Part shown: positions 10,201 through 16,800 of the stretch, piece after piece
Layout of the letters: every line of letters begins with the position of its first letter
Numbering within the stretch: position 1 is the first letter of the stretch
NCBI GenBank assembly: GCA_030590485.1
Contig: JAUUYL010000019.1
Span: 1-38,078 of the forward strand
Origin: Lentisphaerota bacterium
GTDB taxonomy: Bacteria > Verrucomicrobiota > Kiritimatiellia > UBA8416 > JAUUYL01
DNA length: 38,078 nt
Reading direction: 5' to 3'
The notes under the pieces: model-generated
Database searches by the model: none
What the model was told of the DNA's origin: nothing
The model's input: the letters and a program-made list of their open reading frames with translations, nothing else
Position numbers and translations under genes: made by a program

Positions 10201-11297
10201 AGCAACTGGTCTCTTGGCAACAGCTGTAAGGCCTCATCAATCGCCTTTTCCGCCAATGCAGGATTGCCCTTCATAAGACCATCAGCCACATCATAATACA
10301 TCATAGCCCTGTGATACGGCCTTTGCTTATACAGAAAAAATGCCGTGCCAAGCAGAAGGAACAACACCAGTAACACGTATTTTCCCCAGGCAAACACGTA
10401 TTGCCAGAAAACAGGAAAGATCGATGCTTTATCCGCCGGCTCCGCTTCACCTGCTTCAATAGCTTTTTTCGTCGTCCGCTTCCTGGAAATAAACTTCCTC
10501 CATAGCACCACTTCCATCTGAACAAGCAGAATGGAAATCAAAAGGAAAATACCAAGAGTATCATGAAGAAATGTCCCACCCCAACCTTCAGGCATGTTAT
10601 CAGCCCATAAGACCATGAAGGATACACGCAGAATATTAAGCGCCATGACCTGCACCAACCCGAGAAACAGGAATACCAACACATTATACCACCGCACCCG
10701 CATCAGGATACCTGTGCCCAACACACACAACATAACCGTCACCGCAGTACGCATTCCGCTACAGGATTCAGGTACACCAAAAATACTCAACCCCGTATGC
10801 AAGATCATCCCATCAACCCACACACGCTCATTTAATGTATGCAGAATCCGCTCCGCCCCGGTGACCGACATCCATTGCATCGCCAGCTCAAACTTGCCGA
10901 AGATCTGACCGGGCAACGGATGCACCCAATAGAGAATAAACACCGCCAGCAGAACATCACGCTTATACCCTGCCGGAAGCGCCCATGCCAGACAGGCATA
11001 TAACAGAAGCACAATCCCCAACCACTCGAACTGGTTTACGCCGAATATTATACCAGCCAACGCAAGCACAACACCCACGCCAGCGGCAATAATTGGAGTG
11101 GAGGAGACCAGCGCTGAAGATGATTCACCCTCGCCATCACGCTTCGGACGAAACATGATGAGCGGGGCAAACAACGTTCCCAGAACAAAGCGTAGAATCC
11201 AGTCTTCATTCGCGCTGATTCTGTTCAGATTACACAGAACCCATGTCGCAAACAGTGCGAATGACACAAATAATACTGTTTTCCTGGCTCGACTCAT
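7275..11297 (-). CDS. Exosortase fused to a large TPR domain (EpsH-PrsT-like)
   Basis: 1340 residues from the ATG at 11297, preceded by AGGAG four bases upstream; a TTG at 11315 would add six residues but overlaps the previous stop. Residues 1-275 are a multi-spanning exosortase domain. It has the expected catalytic residues: Cys179 in FGVPESCSGMRT, Arg224 in ALNILRVSFM and His245 in GGTFLHDTLGIF. Another membrane helix lies near 305-324. From about 335 to the end are many TPR-like helical repeats (for example NPALAEKAIDEALQLLP, SGQVGVADRYMAKALSLL). Exosortases cleave and transfer proteins carrying PEP-CTERM-type tails. A separate TPR protein, PrsT, commonly accompanies EpsH; here the two functions appear joined. 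The gene starts 14 bases after the beta-barrel gene. Confidence is high for the exosortase and TPR parts, lower for the PrsT equivalence. Confidence 0.9.
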   Translation of the reverse strand: MSRARKTVLFVSFALFATWVLCNLNRISANEDWILRFVLGTLFAPLIMFRPKRDGEGESSSALVSSTPIIAAGVGVVLALAGIIFGVNQFEWLGIVLLLYACLAWALPAGYKRDVLLAVFILYWVHPLPGQIFGKFELAMQWMSVTGAERILHTLNERVWVDGMILHTGLSIFGVPESCSGMRTAVTVMLCVLGTGILMRVRWYNVLVFLFLGLVQVMALNILRVSFMVLWADNMPEGWGGTFLHDTLGIFLLISILLVQMEVVLWRKFISRKRTTKKAIEAGEAEPADKASIFPVFWQYVFAWGKYVLLVLFLLLGTAFFLYKQRPYHRAMMYYDVADGLMKGNPALAEKAIDEALQLLPRDQLLQERRIYVLITREKPALVLEELEKFGPKLSLKMTIMKSWALMCLGRVDEAVLLLDGLSEDIQSWPRVAMIKAEHAALQDKPDEVRRNILLAASDGTVLNRVRMLFMYLASRNMWAAIADADNTDVPYNDFTQALVSIKANILERKFGVAGKVMKHSLARWPDEVRLLTSLFELAKRKGGGEWVELFDARLRDNIDNLDVDRLAAYVDYSMQLRRPDLAWLAYSKLSSLDPQDPMVYLAVAQHMDEWLIFRKHQLGLEGDRDDLINVRPLFKLTADIEPYSSLWESVPMVSAMSAEGIKSRVDYMHLALAELQKLEKEKKLSKRMHVSYPMVLAYTGDFKRAHLVQDDVARKYPELKGESLLKQATFYGWGNKWDEAYEVLREYYGDESYPVLDAEVSYVNVLMSLDFAVAAMAVADRAILKYPDSPEVKQLKGMIWMAFDFKEDALHVFKELGDTVDSRVMTQLLSDTGRYSASAKLSKESGFRPVLRPGFDGVARVVPAEKTVDPVWPVPLTNQQMDAEAARIEKGIAERKGSFLQGHDRLVANWYRKRGVAKASDIDAWLDIARNDLEKAAALSRLASMLARQKDHAGAMKVVSRALEFVPESAMLHRLMIGLSAGDADVVDAARKACPDDSIVWLASLVSRCNAEEDKDVLDGKLLIEMRAIVDNGKFSIGVFVRAGDFLLRESLTVSAEVLARHTVDVADGYVPAYIFGMKSAFAVGDTKWALKCALLGAEHALDATPFYRMVIAIKSFTRTTDSDMVQALQYLEERFPKEDQWTEGLGYALFAMGDIARSKRVMNDLFRRGINKDTNVGTLMLAAEAARHEMEPETAVRILKNVYDLHPDNFKVLNNLVYNLAQDPETIGEARALLPKLLEIAGDEFVVYDTAAMVHLRSGQVGVADRYMAKALSLLNNKSYAAVEVRLNSAEVMFRMGNIEQAKEELQAIKKREGISSLLNSRASELLMKINREEKKRN

Positions 11298-11311
11298 AAT
11301 ACTCCTGATTC

Positions 11312-12760
11312 TCAAAAATCATGGGCATATACAAACATCGCCTCATACATGTCACGAGTGTAATCCAAATCCTCGGAATCACTCATTCTTTCTACATGCT
11401 GAAATGATGTTCTGAAATCTATTTTCTTCGTCAACGCAAATGTTGTCCCGACCCGACCACTCCAGGTATCATAGTCAGTACTCCACTCAACATCAACACT
11501 TTCAGCACCTGTATCGAATGCGGCATCGAATTCGTTGTCTCTGACCGCATACATCGCATCGAAATCCAGGGTAAGGAAGCTGAGTAGCTCCCGGGAAATC
11601 CTGAGACTGTTCGCCCAGTTCACATATTTACCGGATACATCCTGACTGGTCTCCACCAAACTCTGTTCAGTAGTCAAAGATACAGTCGTAAACAGGCCCG
11701 ACCACATAAGCCTGTAATACAGCACATTCCATATCTCGAACGTACTCGTAAACCCACCACGATGACTTCTGGCAAAACCGTACGAATGCTGAAGATTCTC
11801 GCTTGCCACAGTCTCAAATGACAAACTTCCTATCGCCGACGAAGACACATCCGGACCGGCAAGAGGAACCTCCGAACCATCATCGGACTTTTCCGTGCCA
11901 TCAGAATACCCTAACGAGATAGCCACCATGGTTGCTTTCGCAAGTGCAGCGGAAGCGAACACAGAAGCATTGTACGAGCTGAAATCACCCCGATTGGTGG
12001 TAGCATAATCGGCCTGGACAGCTCCGACACGTACACCCGCACTCATGAATATGCTGACTTTCTGCTCATATGACAAATCTTCGCTCCACTCCACACGCTC
12101 CTGATCATCAAACGTGTCATTTCCTATCGGAATCTCATCCACCCTCTTGACGTTGAAGTGCATATTCTTGCCCCTCGCCACCATCCAATCCAGATCCGCC
12201 CCAACTTCATTCCGAAAGTTTTCGTACCGCTGACCACCCTGATCGTCCATAAAACCGCGCGTATCCACATAGTCCGTACTGTATCTGGCATTCTCATAAA
12301 GAAACAGCTTGAGGAATGGTGAAATGGCTATTTCTGATGACAGCAACCCCTGCATCCCTTCTTCAACCAAATCGAGATACAGCTCCTCTTCCTGCGTGCC
12401 AAGCGGATAATACCCATACACAATCTTACCCGATAAATCCAAGTCGATGTTTCTGGTAAGCAAAAGATAGTTTCGGAAGTTAAGAGTGGTTATCAGCGGA
12501 AATTCCTCACCATCTTCCAGAATTACGCCACGCTGATTCGCAAAGAGAAAGTCAGTTCCTTCCCCCTCGCCCGCAGTATACCTGTAGCCTGCCGTCTGAC
12601 GAATCGACAGGTTGGAATAAAACGGCCCAATCCTGAGTAAAGCATATTCAGGTACAGCAATCTCACGATGATTATCAAAACTCAACTTCTGCGCCTGCGC
12701 ATTTAGCACCACCAAAACAAGCAACACGACCAGTAATAATATTTTCTTAAACAACTTCAT
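11312..12760 (-). CDS. Outer-membrane beta-barrel protein of the exosortase/EPS locus
   Basis: 482 residues from the ATG at 12760 (a GTG at 12772 adds four). The signal peptide MKLFKKILLLVVLLVLVVLN is followed by AQAQ with likely cleavage after AQA. The mature protein is rich in alternating hydrophobic/polar strands with aromatic girdles, and it ends in Phe (FVYAHDF), the classic outer-membrane insertion signature. Its position immediately upstream of the exosortase gene fits the EpsL-like beta-barrels found with PEP-CTERM polysaccharide loci; this is inference from context and topology, as I see no diagnostic motif. The ribosome site (GGTGA) and leader are supplied by a dispersed repeat that begins at the start codon. 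It may be a channel or surface anchor for the polymer. Confidence 0.75.
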   Translation of the reverse strand: MKLFKKILLLVVLLVLVVLNAQAQKLSFDNHREIAVPEYALLRIGPFYSNLSIRQTAGYRYTAGEGEGTDFLFANQRGVILEDGEEFPLITTLNFRNYLLLTRNIDLDLSGKIVYGYYPLGTQEEELYLDLVEEGMQGLLSSEIAISPFLKLFLYENARYSTDYVDTRGFMDDQGGQRYENFRNEVGADLDWMVARGKNMHFNVKRVDEIPIGNDTFDDQERVEWSEDLSYEQKVSIFMSAGVRVGAVQADYATTNRGDFSSYNASVFASAALAKATMVAISLGYSDGTEKSDDGSEVPLAGPDVSSSAIGSLSFETVASENLQHSYGFARSHRGGFTSTFEIWNVLYYRLMWSGLFTTVSLTTEQSLVETSQDVSGKYVNWANSLRISRELLSFLTLDFDAMYAVRDNEFDAAFDTGAESVDVEWSTDYDTWSGRVGTTFALTKKIDFRTSFQHVERMSDSEDLDYTRDMYEAMFVYAHDF

Positions 12761-12768
12761 GTTTTTCA

Positions 12769-12891
12769 CCACGGAGACACGGAGATTCAGGAGAGAGGCT
12801 TGATTAATTTCTTTCTGCCTGAGGCGGATTCAAAATTTCGCAAGTATTGCTTTTGGTAAATCTCCTCTCGTACCCCTCCGTGCCTGCGTGG
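12769..12891. repeat. Inverted copies of a CCACGGAGACACGGAG repeat
   Basis: CCACGGAGACACGGAG at 12769-12784 is matched at 14 of 16 positions by the complement of 12876-12891. About 91 bases separate the arms. Both flank outward to TTTTTCACC-type sequence. The whole spacer between the beta-barrel and GT-C genes is therefore a possible large hairpin or miniature-element remnant. Confidence 0.6.
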
Positions 12892-12913
12892 TTTTTCACC
12901 TTCACCACCTACT

Positions 12914-14626
12914 CTATTTCCTGACGTATACCTTCAACTTCGTATCAGCCTGACCAAACGGCTCTATCTCCCGAAAAACTCTATACTTCTTCTCTAACGT
13001 CTCTTGCAAAAAGAATCTTTCCACCTCCGACAGCTCTGTCACGGCCGGAACCTTAACAGAAAACCCATATCCACTCACAGCCGCCACCGGCGCCTTGGAC
13101 TGCTCGATAATCTCTATCAACATTTCTCTGTTCATAAGCTTGCAGCGCTCGGCACGATCCCTGGGCCAGTCGGGAACATAACTGAACGGACCCAATTCCA
13201 TACCGCGCGGAACATCAAGCCCCGCCTCGACAGCCAAATATATGTCCTGCGTGAGTATTTCCGAACTTTTGCCAGATAGATCTTTTATGTTTCGGGCCAC
13301 CTGCCGAAGAACTTCGATCGGAGGCTTTTCACGCATACGTACCCAGAGCCGATCCTTACCCGTCACAAACCATCCACTGATCTGAGGAGACGACATCACC
13401 GAGGCTACACTCAGGAAAAATACCGCCGCGCATATATGCATTAACTCCGGTGCCATTACCCAGGACAAATATACCGCCAACGCCACCGCGAACAAGGGGA
13501 ACACGTTGACCTGATAATCATCATACGGAAACGCAGGCAATATCTGAACAATCGCCACTGCCAAAGCACTTAACGCAACAACAACCAATATAAACAAATT
13601 CCTTGGAACTCGCGATGGCGAGAAGGTGGCGCGATGAAACAAAACGTATAAACTGATGATGATTAAAAGACTGAAAGGCACAAAATACGCTGCCAGCAAT
13701 CGAAGTGCGGATCCGCCTTTCAACATCAGAACCATCATCAGACCGCCAACCTGCCTGCCTACATGATATTCAAAAAGACCAAACAGAAACCCTTCGGGAG
13801 CCAAAAGAAAGAACGGCAGGAACACAGCGATCAACGCCGCGCCGGCGCCAAAAATGAACCCTGACACCACAGCCCCCCTTCCAAACGGCAATATAGACGT
13901 GATGATATGGTCCGGCACGATTTTCTCTTTCTTTGCATCATGCGTATCATATTCTATGCTGCGTATCTTTCTGCTATAGAAAAAACACCAGAGAAGCAGA
14001 ACCGCTACAACAGGAATCACAATACCCACTGAAGTACGAACCCCGGCAGCCAACGCAAACAACACTCCTGACAGAAAAGCACATAACCCGCCCCGACGCC
14101 CTTCCGCATAACTCAACAAAAGAAAACCCGACACCAGCAACAGCGAGGTGAGAGAATATGTCTTCACCACGGACGTGAAATACGCCTGATACGCATTGAT
14201 CCCAATCAGGATCACCGTCAGCATGGCCGCACAGGATTGCCGAGTCAATATCGCCGATCTCCGACGAGGTGCAGACATACGGAACGCCAGCCAGGCAGAA
14301 AGAAACATGCTCAGAAAACCAAGCAGCATCGTGTAAAGTCGTCCACCCAACACCCCCCAACGCTCAACCATCGGCCAAGCCCAGGAATAAACAAACGGCA
14401 TCACAGGACCTTGAGTGAAAACAAAATCGCGATACGGAATATTCCCCTGAGAAACGAGCTTTGCTGCATAAAGATACCAGCCTTCATCCTGATTCAACTC
14501 CCCCATGTACAGGCTGGATAAATGAAGTACAACAACGACAACAATTGCCGCACCCCACAAAAGAACAGACCAAAGGGTAAATACGCTAAACTCCCTTAAT
14601 AGCCCGGTTTTCTTCATTCGGTTCAT
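12914..14626 (-). CDS. GT-C membrane glycosyltransferase, PMT/ArnT-like (GT39/83 fold)
   Basis: 570 residues with an N-terminal membrane helix (about 16-38) followed by the loop MGELNQDEGWYLYAAKLVSQ, in which Asp47-Glu48 match the acidic catalytic motif of the PMT/ArnT superfamily; IPYRDFVFTQGPVMPFVY follows. About ten further hydrophobic segments run to residue 425, and a soluble C-terminal domain of about 145 residues completes it. Such enzymes move a sugar from a polyprenyl-phosphate donor to a lipid, glycan or protein acceptor on the periplasmic side. The gene begins 18 bases after pyrE ends, and that gap is an ATT trinucleotide repeat with no clear Shine-Dalgarno. It heads the exosortase/EPS genes, suggesting a role in decorating the polymer or exported proteins. 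Substrate is unknown. Confidence 0.8.
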   Translation of the reverse strand: MNRMKKTGLLREFSVFTLWSVLLWGAAIVVVVVLHLSSLYMGELNQDEGWYLYAAKLVSQGNIPYRDFVFTQGPVMPFVYSWAWPMVERWGVLGGRLYTMLLGFLSMFLSAWLAFRMSAPRRRSAILTRQSCAAMLTVILIGINAYQAYFTSVVKTYSLTSLLLVSGFLLLSYAEGRRGGLCAFLSGVLFALAAGVRTSVGIVIPVVAVLLLWCFFYSRKIRSIEYDTHDAKKEKIVPDHIITSILPFGRGAVVSGFIFGAGAALIAVFLPFFLLAPEGFLFGLFEYHVGRQVGGLMMVLMLKGGSALRLLAAYFVPFSLLIIISLYVLFHRATFSPSRVPRNLFILVVVALSALAVAIVQILPAFPYDDYQVNVFPLFAVALAVYLSWVMAPELMHICAAVFFLSVASVMSSPQISGWFVTGKDRLWVRMREKPPIEVLRQVARNIKDLSGKSSEILTQDIYLAVEAGLDVPRGMELGPFSYVPDWPRDRAERCKLMNREMLIEIIEQSKAPVAAVSGYGFSVKVPAVTELSEVERFFLQETLEKKYRVFREIEPFGQADTKLKVYVRK

Positions 14627-14645
14627 AATAATAATAATAATATAT
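14625..14645. repeat. Trinucleotide ATA/TAT microsatellite in a translation leader
   Basis: Six to seven ATA units fill the gap between the pyrE stop (14645) and the ATG of the GT-C gene (14626), exactly where a ribosome binding site would lie. A gain or loss of units would alter spacing without changing either protein. Confidence 0.7.
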
Positions 14646-15220
14646 CAGGAGCCCGGATGTACTAACTCCAGACCCTTTTTACACAACGGACAACCCACCG
14701 CCTCATACGTTACAGGCTCGATCTCAAGCAGATTGAACTGATTGTAATCAAACGACGCTTTACCGCCGCTCCTATCAACAAGTAAAGCGATGGCCGCAAC
14801 TATCCCACCCCTGCTCTCAACAATATCAATCACTTCCTGAACACGCCCGCCACGGGTAACAACGTCCTCAGCTATTACCAACCGCTCACCTTCCTTTATG
14901 TCAAACCGCCTTAGAACAAGCTTGTCATCCTCTTTCTCTGCAAAAATTGAACGTACATCAAGCGCTTTTGCCACCTCGTGACCAACCGCAATACCGCCCA
15001 TCGCCGGCGCAATAACAGTATCCACCTCAAAATCAGCACCGAGCTCAGCACGCATCCTGGAAACCAACTCACCACAGAGCGTCGACGCATGTCTCGGGTA
15101 ACACAAAACTTTCGCGCATTGGAAAAATGCCGGACTATGCAATCCAGACCTCAATTCAAAATGCCCCTCCAGCAAAGCGCCAGTACCCCGAAAAATATCC
15201 AAAACCTCTTCCCTGTCCAT
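14645..15220 (-). CDS. pyrE: Orotate phosphoribosyltransferase
   Basis: 191 residues from the ATG at 15220, preceded by AGGGGAC; a GTG at 15250 would add ten unsupported residues. The PRPP-binding loop is RLVIAEDVVTRGGRVQEVI (usual form EDVVTTGGS; here Arg replaces the second Thr), and IAPAMGGIAVGHEVAKAL and HFELRSGLHSPAFFQCAKVL match the family. The C-terminus carries a CPLCKKG pair of cysteines seen in some bacterial PyrE proteins. It makes orotidine 5'-phosphate from orotate and PRPP in pyrimidine synthesis. It lies between ftsZ and the exopolysaccharide locus on the same strand; a 181-base repeat-rich gap separates it from ftsZ. Co-transcription with the division genes is possible but unproven. 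Confidence 0.93.
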   Translation of the reverse strand: MDREEVLDIFRGTGALLEGHFELRSGLHSPAFFQCAKVLCYPRHASTLCGELVSRMRAELGADFEVDTVIAPAMGGIAVGHEVAKALDVRSIFAEKEDDKLVLRRFDIKEGERLVIAEDVVTRGGRVQEVIDIVESRGGIVAAIALLVDRSGGKASFDYNQFNLLEIEPVTYEAVGCPLCKKGLELVHPGS

Positions 15221-15264
15221 TTTGTCCCCTATGTTTGAGCCTGCTCCCACCTGTCGCAGGCTCA

Positions 15265-15299
15265 GTTATTAGTTATATGTTATTGGTTATTAGTCTTAA
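15265..15299. repeat. Heptanucleotide array (GTTATTA-type), about five units
   Basis: Units GTTATTA, GTTATAT, GTTATTG, GTTATTA and GTCTTAA follow one another in exact seven-base phase. The array lies in the ftsZ-pyrE spacer. A partly complementary array lies at 15352-15386, so the two can pair as imperfect inverted repeats. Confidence 0.75.
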
Positions 15300-15351
15300 A
15301 ACATCTATTCACATATGACTTTCAGCTTACCAACCACCACCTTCACAGACA

Positions 15352-15386
15352 ACCAATAACTATTAACTTTTCCCTATTAACTAAAT
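15352..15386. repeat. Heptanucleotide array (ACYATTA-type), five units
   Basis: Units ACCAATA, ACTATTA, ACTTTTC, CCTATTA and ACTAAAT in seven-base phase. It is partly the reverse complement of the array at 15265-15299 and abuts the hairpin over the ftsZ stop. Confidence 0.65.
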
Positions 15387-15407
15387 GATGCGCAAAGCGC
15401 ATCATTT
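15383..15407 (-). terminator. Perfect 11-bp hairpin overlapping the ftsZ stop codon
   Basis: AAATGATGCGC and GCGCATCATTT flank an AAA loop, and the TGA of ftsZ (complement of 15402-15404) lies in the stem. Downstream on the transcribed strand the sequence is AT-rich (AGTTAATAGGG) but lacks a long T-run. It could be a weak terminator or a dispersed palindrome like 3489-3511. Confidence 0.45.
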
Positions 15408-16607
15408 CTCCAGCCTAATTCCCCTGCGAATATACGTCGGAATATCACCATCCTCGCCATCCAGAATAGACGGTGCCGCCCCCTTAAATCGATCCATACC
15501 AGCCTGCTTGATGGTAAGCTTCTCCTGCATTCTCGCTGCCTTCTTCTTCCTGGTGGATTTCGCTGTGCTCGCAGCCTGCTTTCTGGTGTCGATTCTATCA
15601 TCGAATGACTCATGAACACCCTCTGCCTCCACCGCATCCAACACAACATCAACCGATTGTTCTTCCGTATCTCCTGAAATCCATTTCTCAGATGTCACCA
15701 CAGTAACACCCAGCTTGCCCTTCCAGGCACTATCAACCACCGTACCCATGGAAACATTACAAGAGGAGGAAACCGAAGCCGTCACCGAAGCCATCACACT
15801 ACTGATATCCTTTAACGTAAGATCATCGCCCCCCACAATACTAACCAGGAGCGATCTGGCAGAACTGAGCACTTCACCGCCATCGACAAGAGGCCCATTC
15901 AACAACTCACTTAAAGCATCCTGAGCTCGATTCTTCCCCTGCCCCTGACCATACCCGAAAGTACATATCCCGCCACTGGAACGAACCACCTTGCACAAAT
16001 CAGAAAAATCGAGATTGATAAATCCAGGCTGAATCAACATCTTGGCAATCGAGGACACTCCCTTCGCCAACACCCGATTAACCTTGTCAAAACTTTCGGA
16101 AACTTCAGCCTCTCCAACAAACTCCGAAAGCCGATCGTTGGGTATCAGGATTAAAGCATCAGCAACCTTATTCAAAAGCGGAACCGCACGATCAGCCTGT
16201 GCTTTTCTCTGAACACCCTCAAAACTAAACGGCAAAGTGGCAAAACAAAGCGTCATCGCTCCCGCCTGCCGAGCCGCTTCCAAAATAACCGGCGCACCGC
16301 CAGTACCCGTCCCTCCACCAAGACCAACAACAAGAACCACCAGACTGACATCCATACACAACGCCGTTATCTTGACAATATCTTCCTGCGCCGCCTTGCG
16401 ACCAACCTCGCTGTCGCCGCCAGCACCCAGCCCATTGGTCAACGAAGGAGCTATCTGCATCTTCATCGATGCCGACGTCTCCTCCAGCGCTCTGGCGTCA
16501 GTGTTGATCGCCACAACCGACAATCCATCCTGAGCAATCCCGGACATACGCTCAACAACCTTGTTGCCGCTGCCACCTAATCCTATTACACATACTCTAC
16601 AAGACAT
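15402..16607 (-). CDS. ftsZ: Cell division GTPase FtsZ
   Basis: 401 residues. N-terminal VIGLGGSGNKVV, the tubulin signature GGGTGTG (97-103, followed by GAPV) and the T7 synergy loop NLDFSD (198-203, both catalytic Asp residues present) identify FtsZ. The C-terminal conserved peptide is recognisable as DIPTYIRRGIRLEK after a basic, Ala/Lys-rich linker; this tail binds FtsA. The core is somewhat divergent (GGTGTGGAP where GAAP is usual; Cys-rich patches). FtsZ polymerises into the division ring. It lies downstream of ftsQ and ftsA in the standard order. No Shine-Dalgarno is visible; the start codon is preceded almost directly by a nine-unit heptamer array, so initiation may be leader-independent or depend on an upstream structure. 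Confidence 0.95.
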   Translation of the reverse strand: MSCRVCVIGLGGSGNKVVERMSGIAQDGLSVVAINTDARALEETSASMKMQIAPSLTNGLGAGGDSEVGRKAAQEDIVKITALCMDVSLVVLVVGLGGGTGTGGAPVILEAARQAGAMTLCFATLPFSFEGVQRKAQADRAVPLLNKVADALILIPNDRLSEFVGEAEVSESFDKVNRVLAKGVSSIAKMLIQPGFINLDFSDLCKVVRSSGGICTFGYGQGQGKNRAQDALSELLNGPLVDGGEVLSSARSLLVSIVGGDDLTLKDISSVMASVTASVSSSCNVSMGTVVDSAWKGKLGVTVVTSEKWISGDTEEQSVDVVLDAVEAEGVHESFDDRIDTRKQAASTAKSTRKKKAARMQEKLTIKQAGMDRFKGAAPSILDGEDGDIPTYIRRGIRLEK

Positions 16608-16611
16608 AAAT

Positions 16612-16674
16612 AGACTACGGGCTACAGACTACAGACTACGGACCATGAACTGTGGACAGTGGACTGTGGACCAT
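16612..16674. repeat. Nine-unit heptanucleotide array in the ftsZ leader
   Basis: Nine consecutive seven-base units, all of the form RRRCNNN, run in perfect phase: three AGACTAC and one GGGCTAC, then GGACCAT, GAACTGT, GGACAGT, GGACTGT and GGACCAT. The array begins five bases upstream of the ftsZ ATG (on the complementary strand). It belongs with the arrays at 21624-21655 (GGACGGT) and others. Confidence 0.85.
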
Positions 16675-16710
16675 AACTCGCTCCTCTTTTTCATTTTCTT
16701 CCCGCAACAT

Positions 16711-16748
16711 TCCCCTCCTTGGAGGGGCGCCGTCAGGCGGGGTGGGTT
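16711..16748. repeat. CCCCTCCTTGGAGGGG dispersed palindrome, copy 1
   Basis: The palindrome CCCCTCCTTGGAGGGG is followed by CGCCGTCAGGCGGGGTGGGTT. The same module occurs inverted at 31538-31575, in variant form at 23881-23957 and shortened at 36491-36513. This copy lies in the ftsA-ftsZ spacer. Confidence 0.8.
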
Positions 16749-16800
16749 CTCCCAATTCTCCATTTATCACGTTCTTGGACGAAGCCGGATCACGCATCCC

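Noticed and set aside
998-14626. PEP-CTERM-type C-terminal sorting tails
   Set aside because: C-termini of all genes in the exosortase locus were read; none shows the motif-helix-basic tail pattern.
16612-16674. CRISPR array
   Set aside because: Units are seven bases with no spacers; no cas gene in the window.
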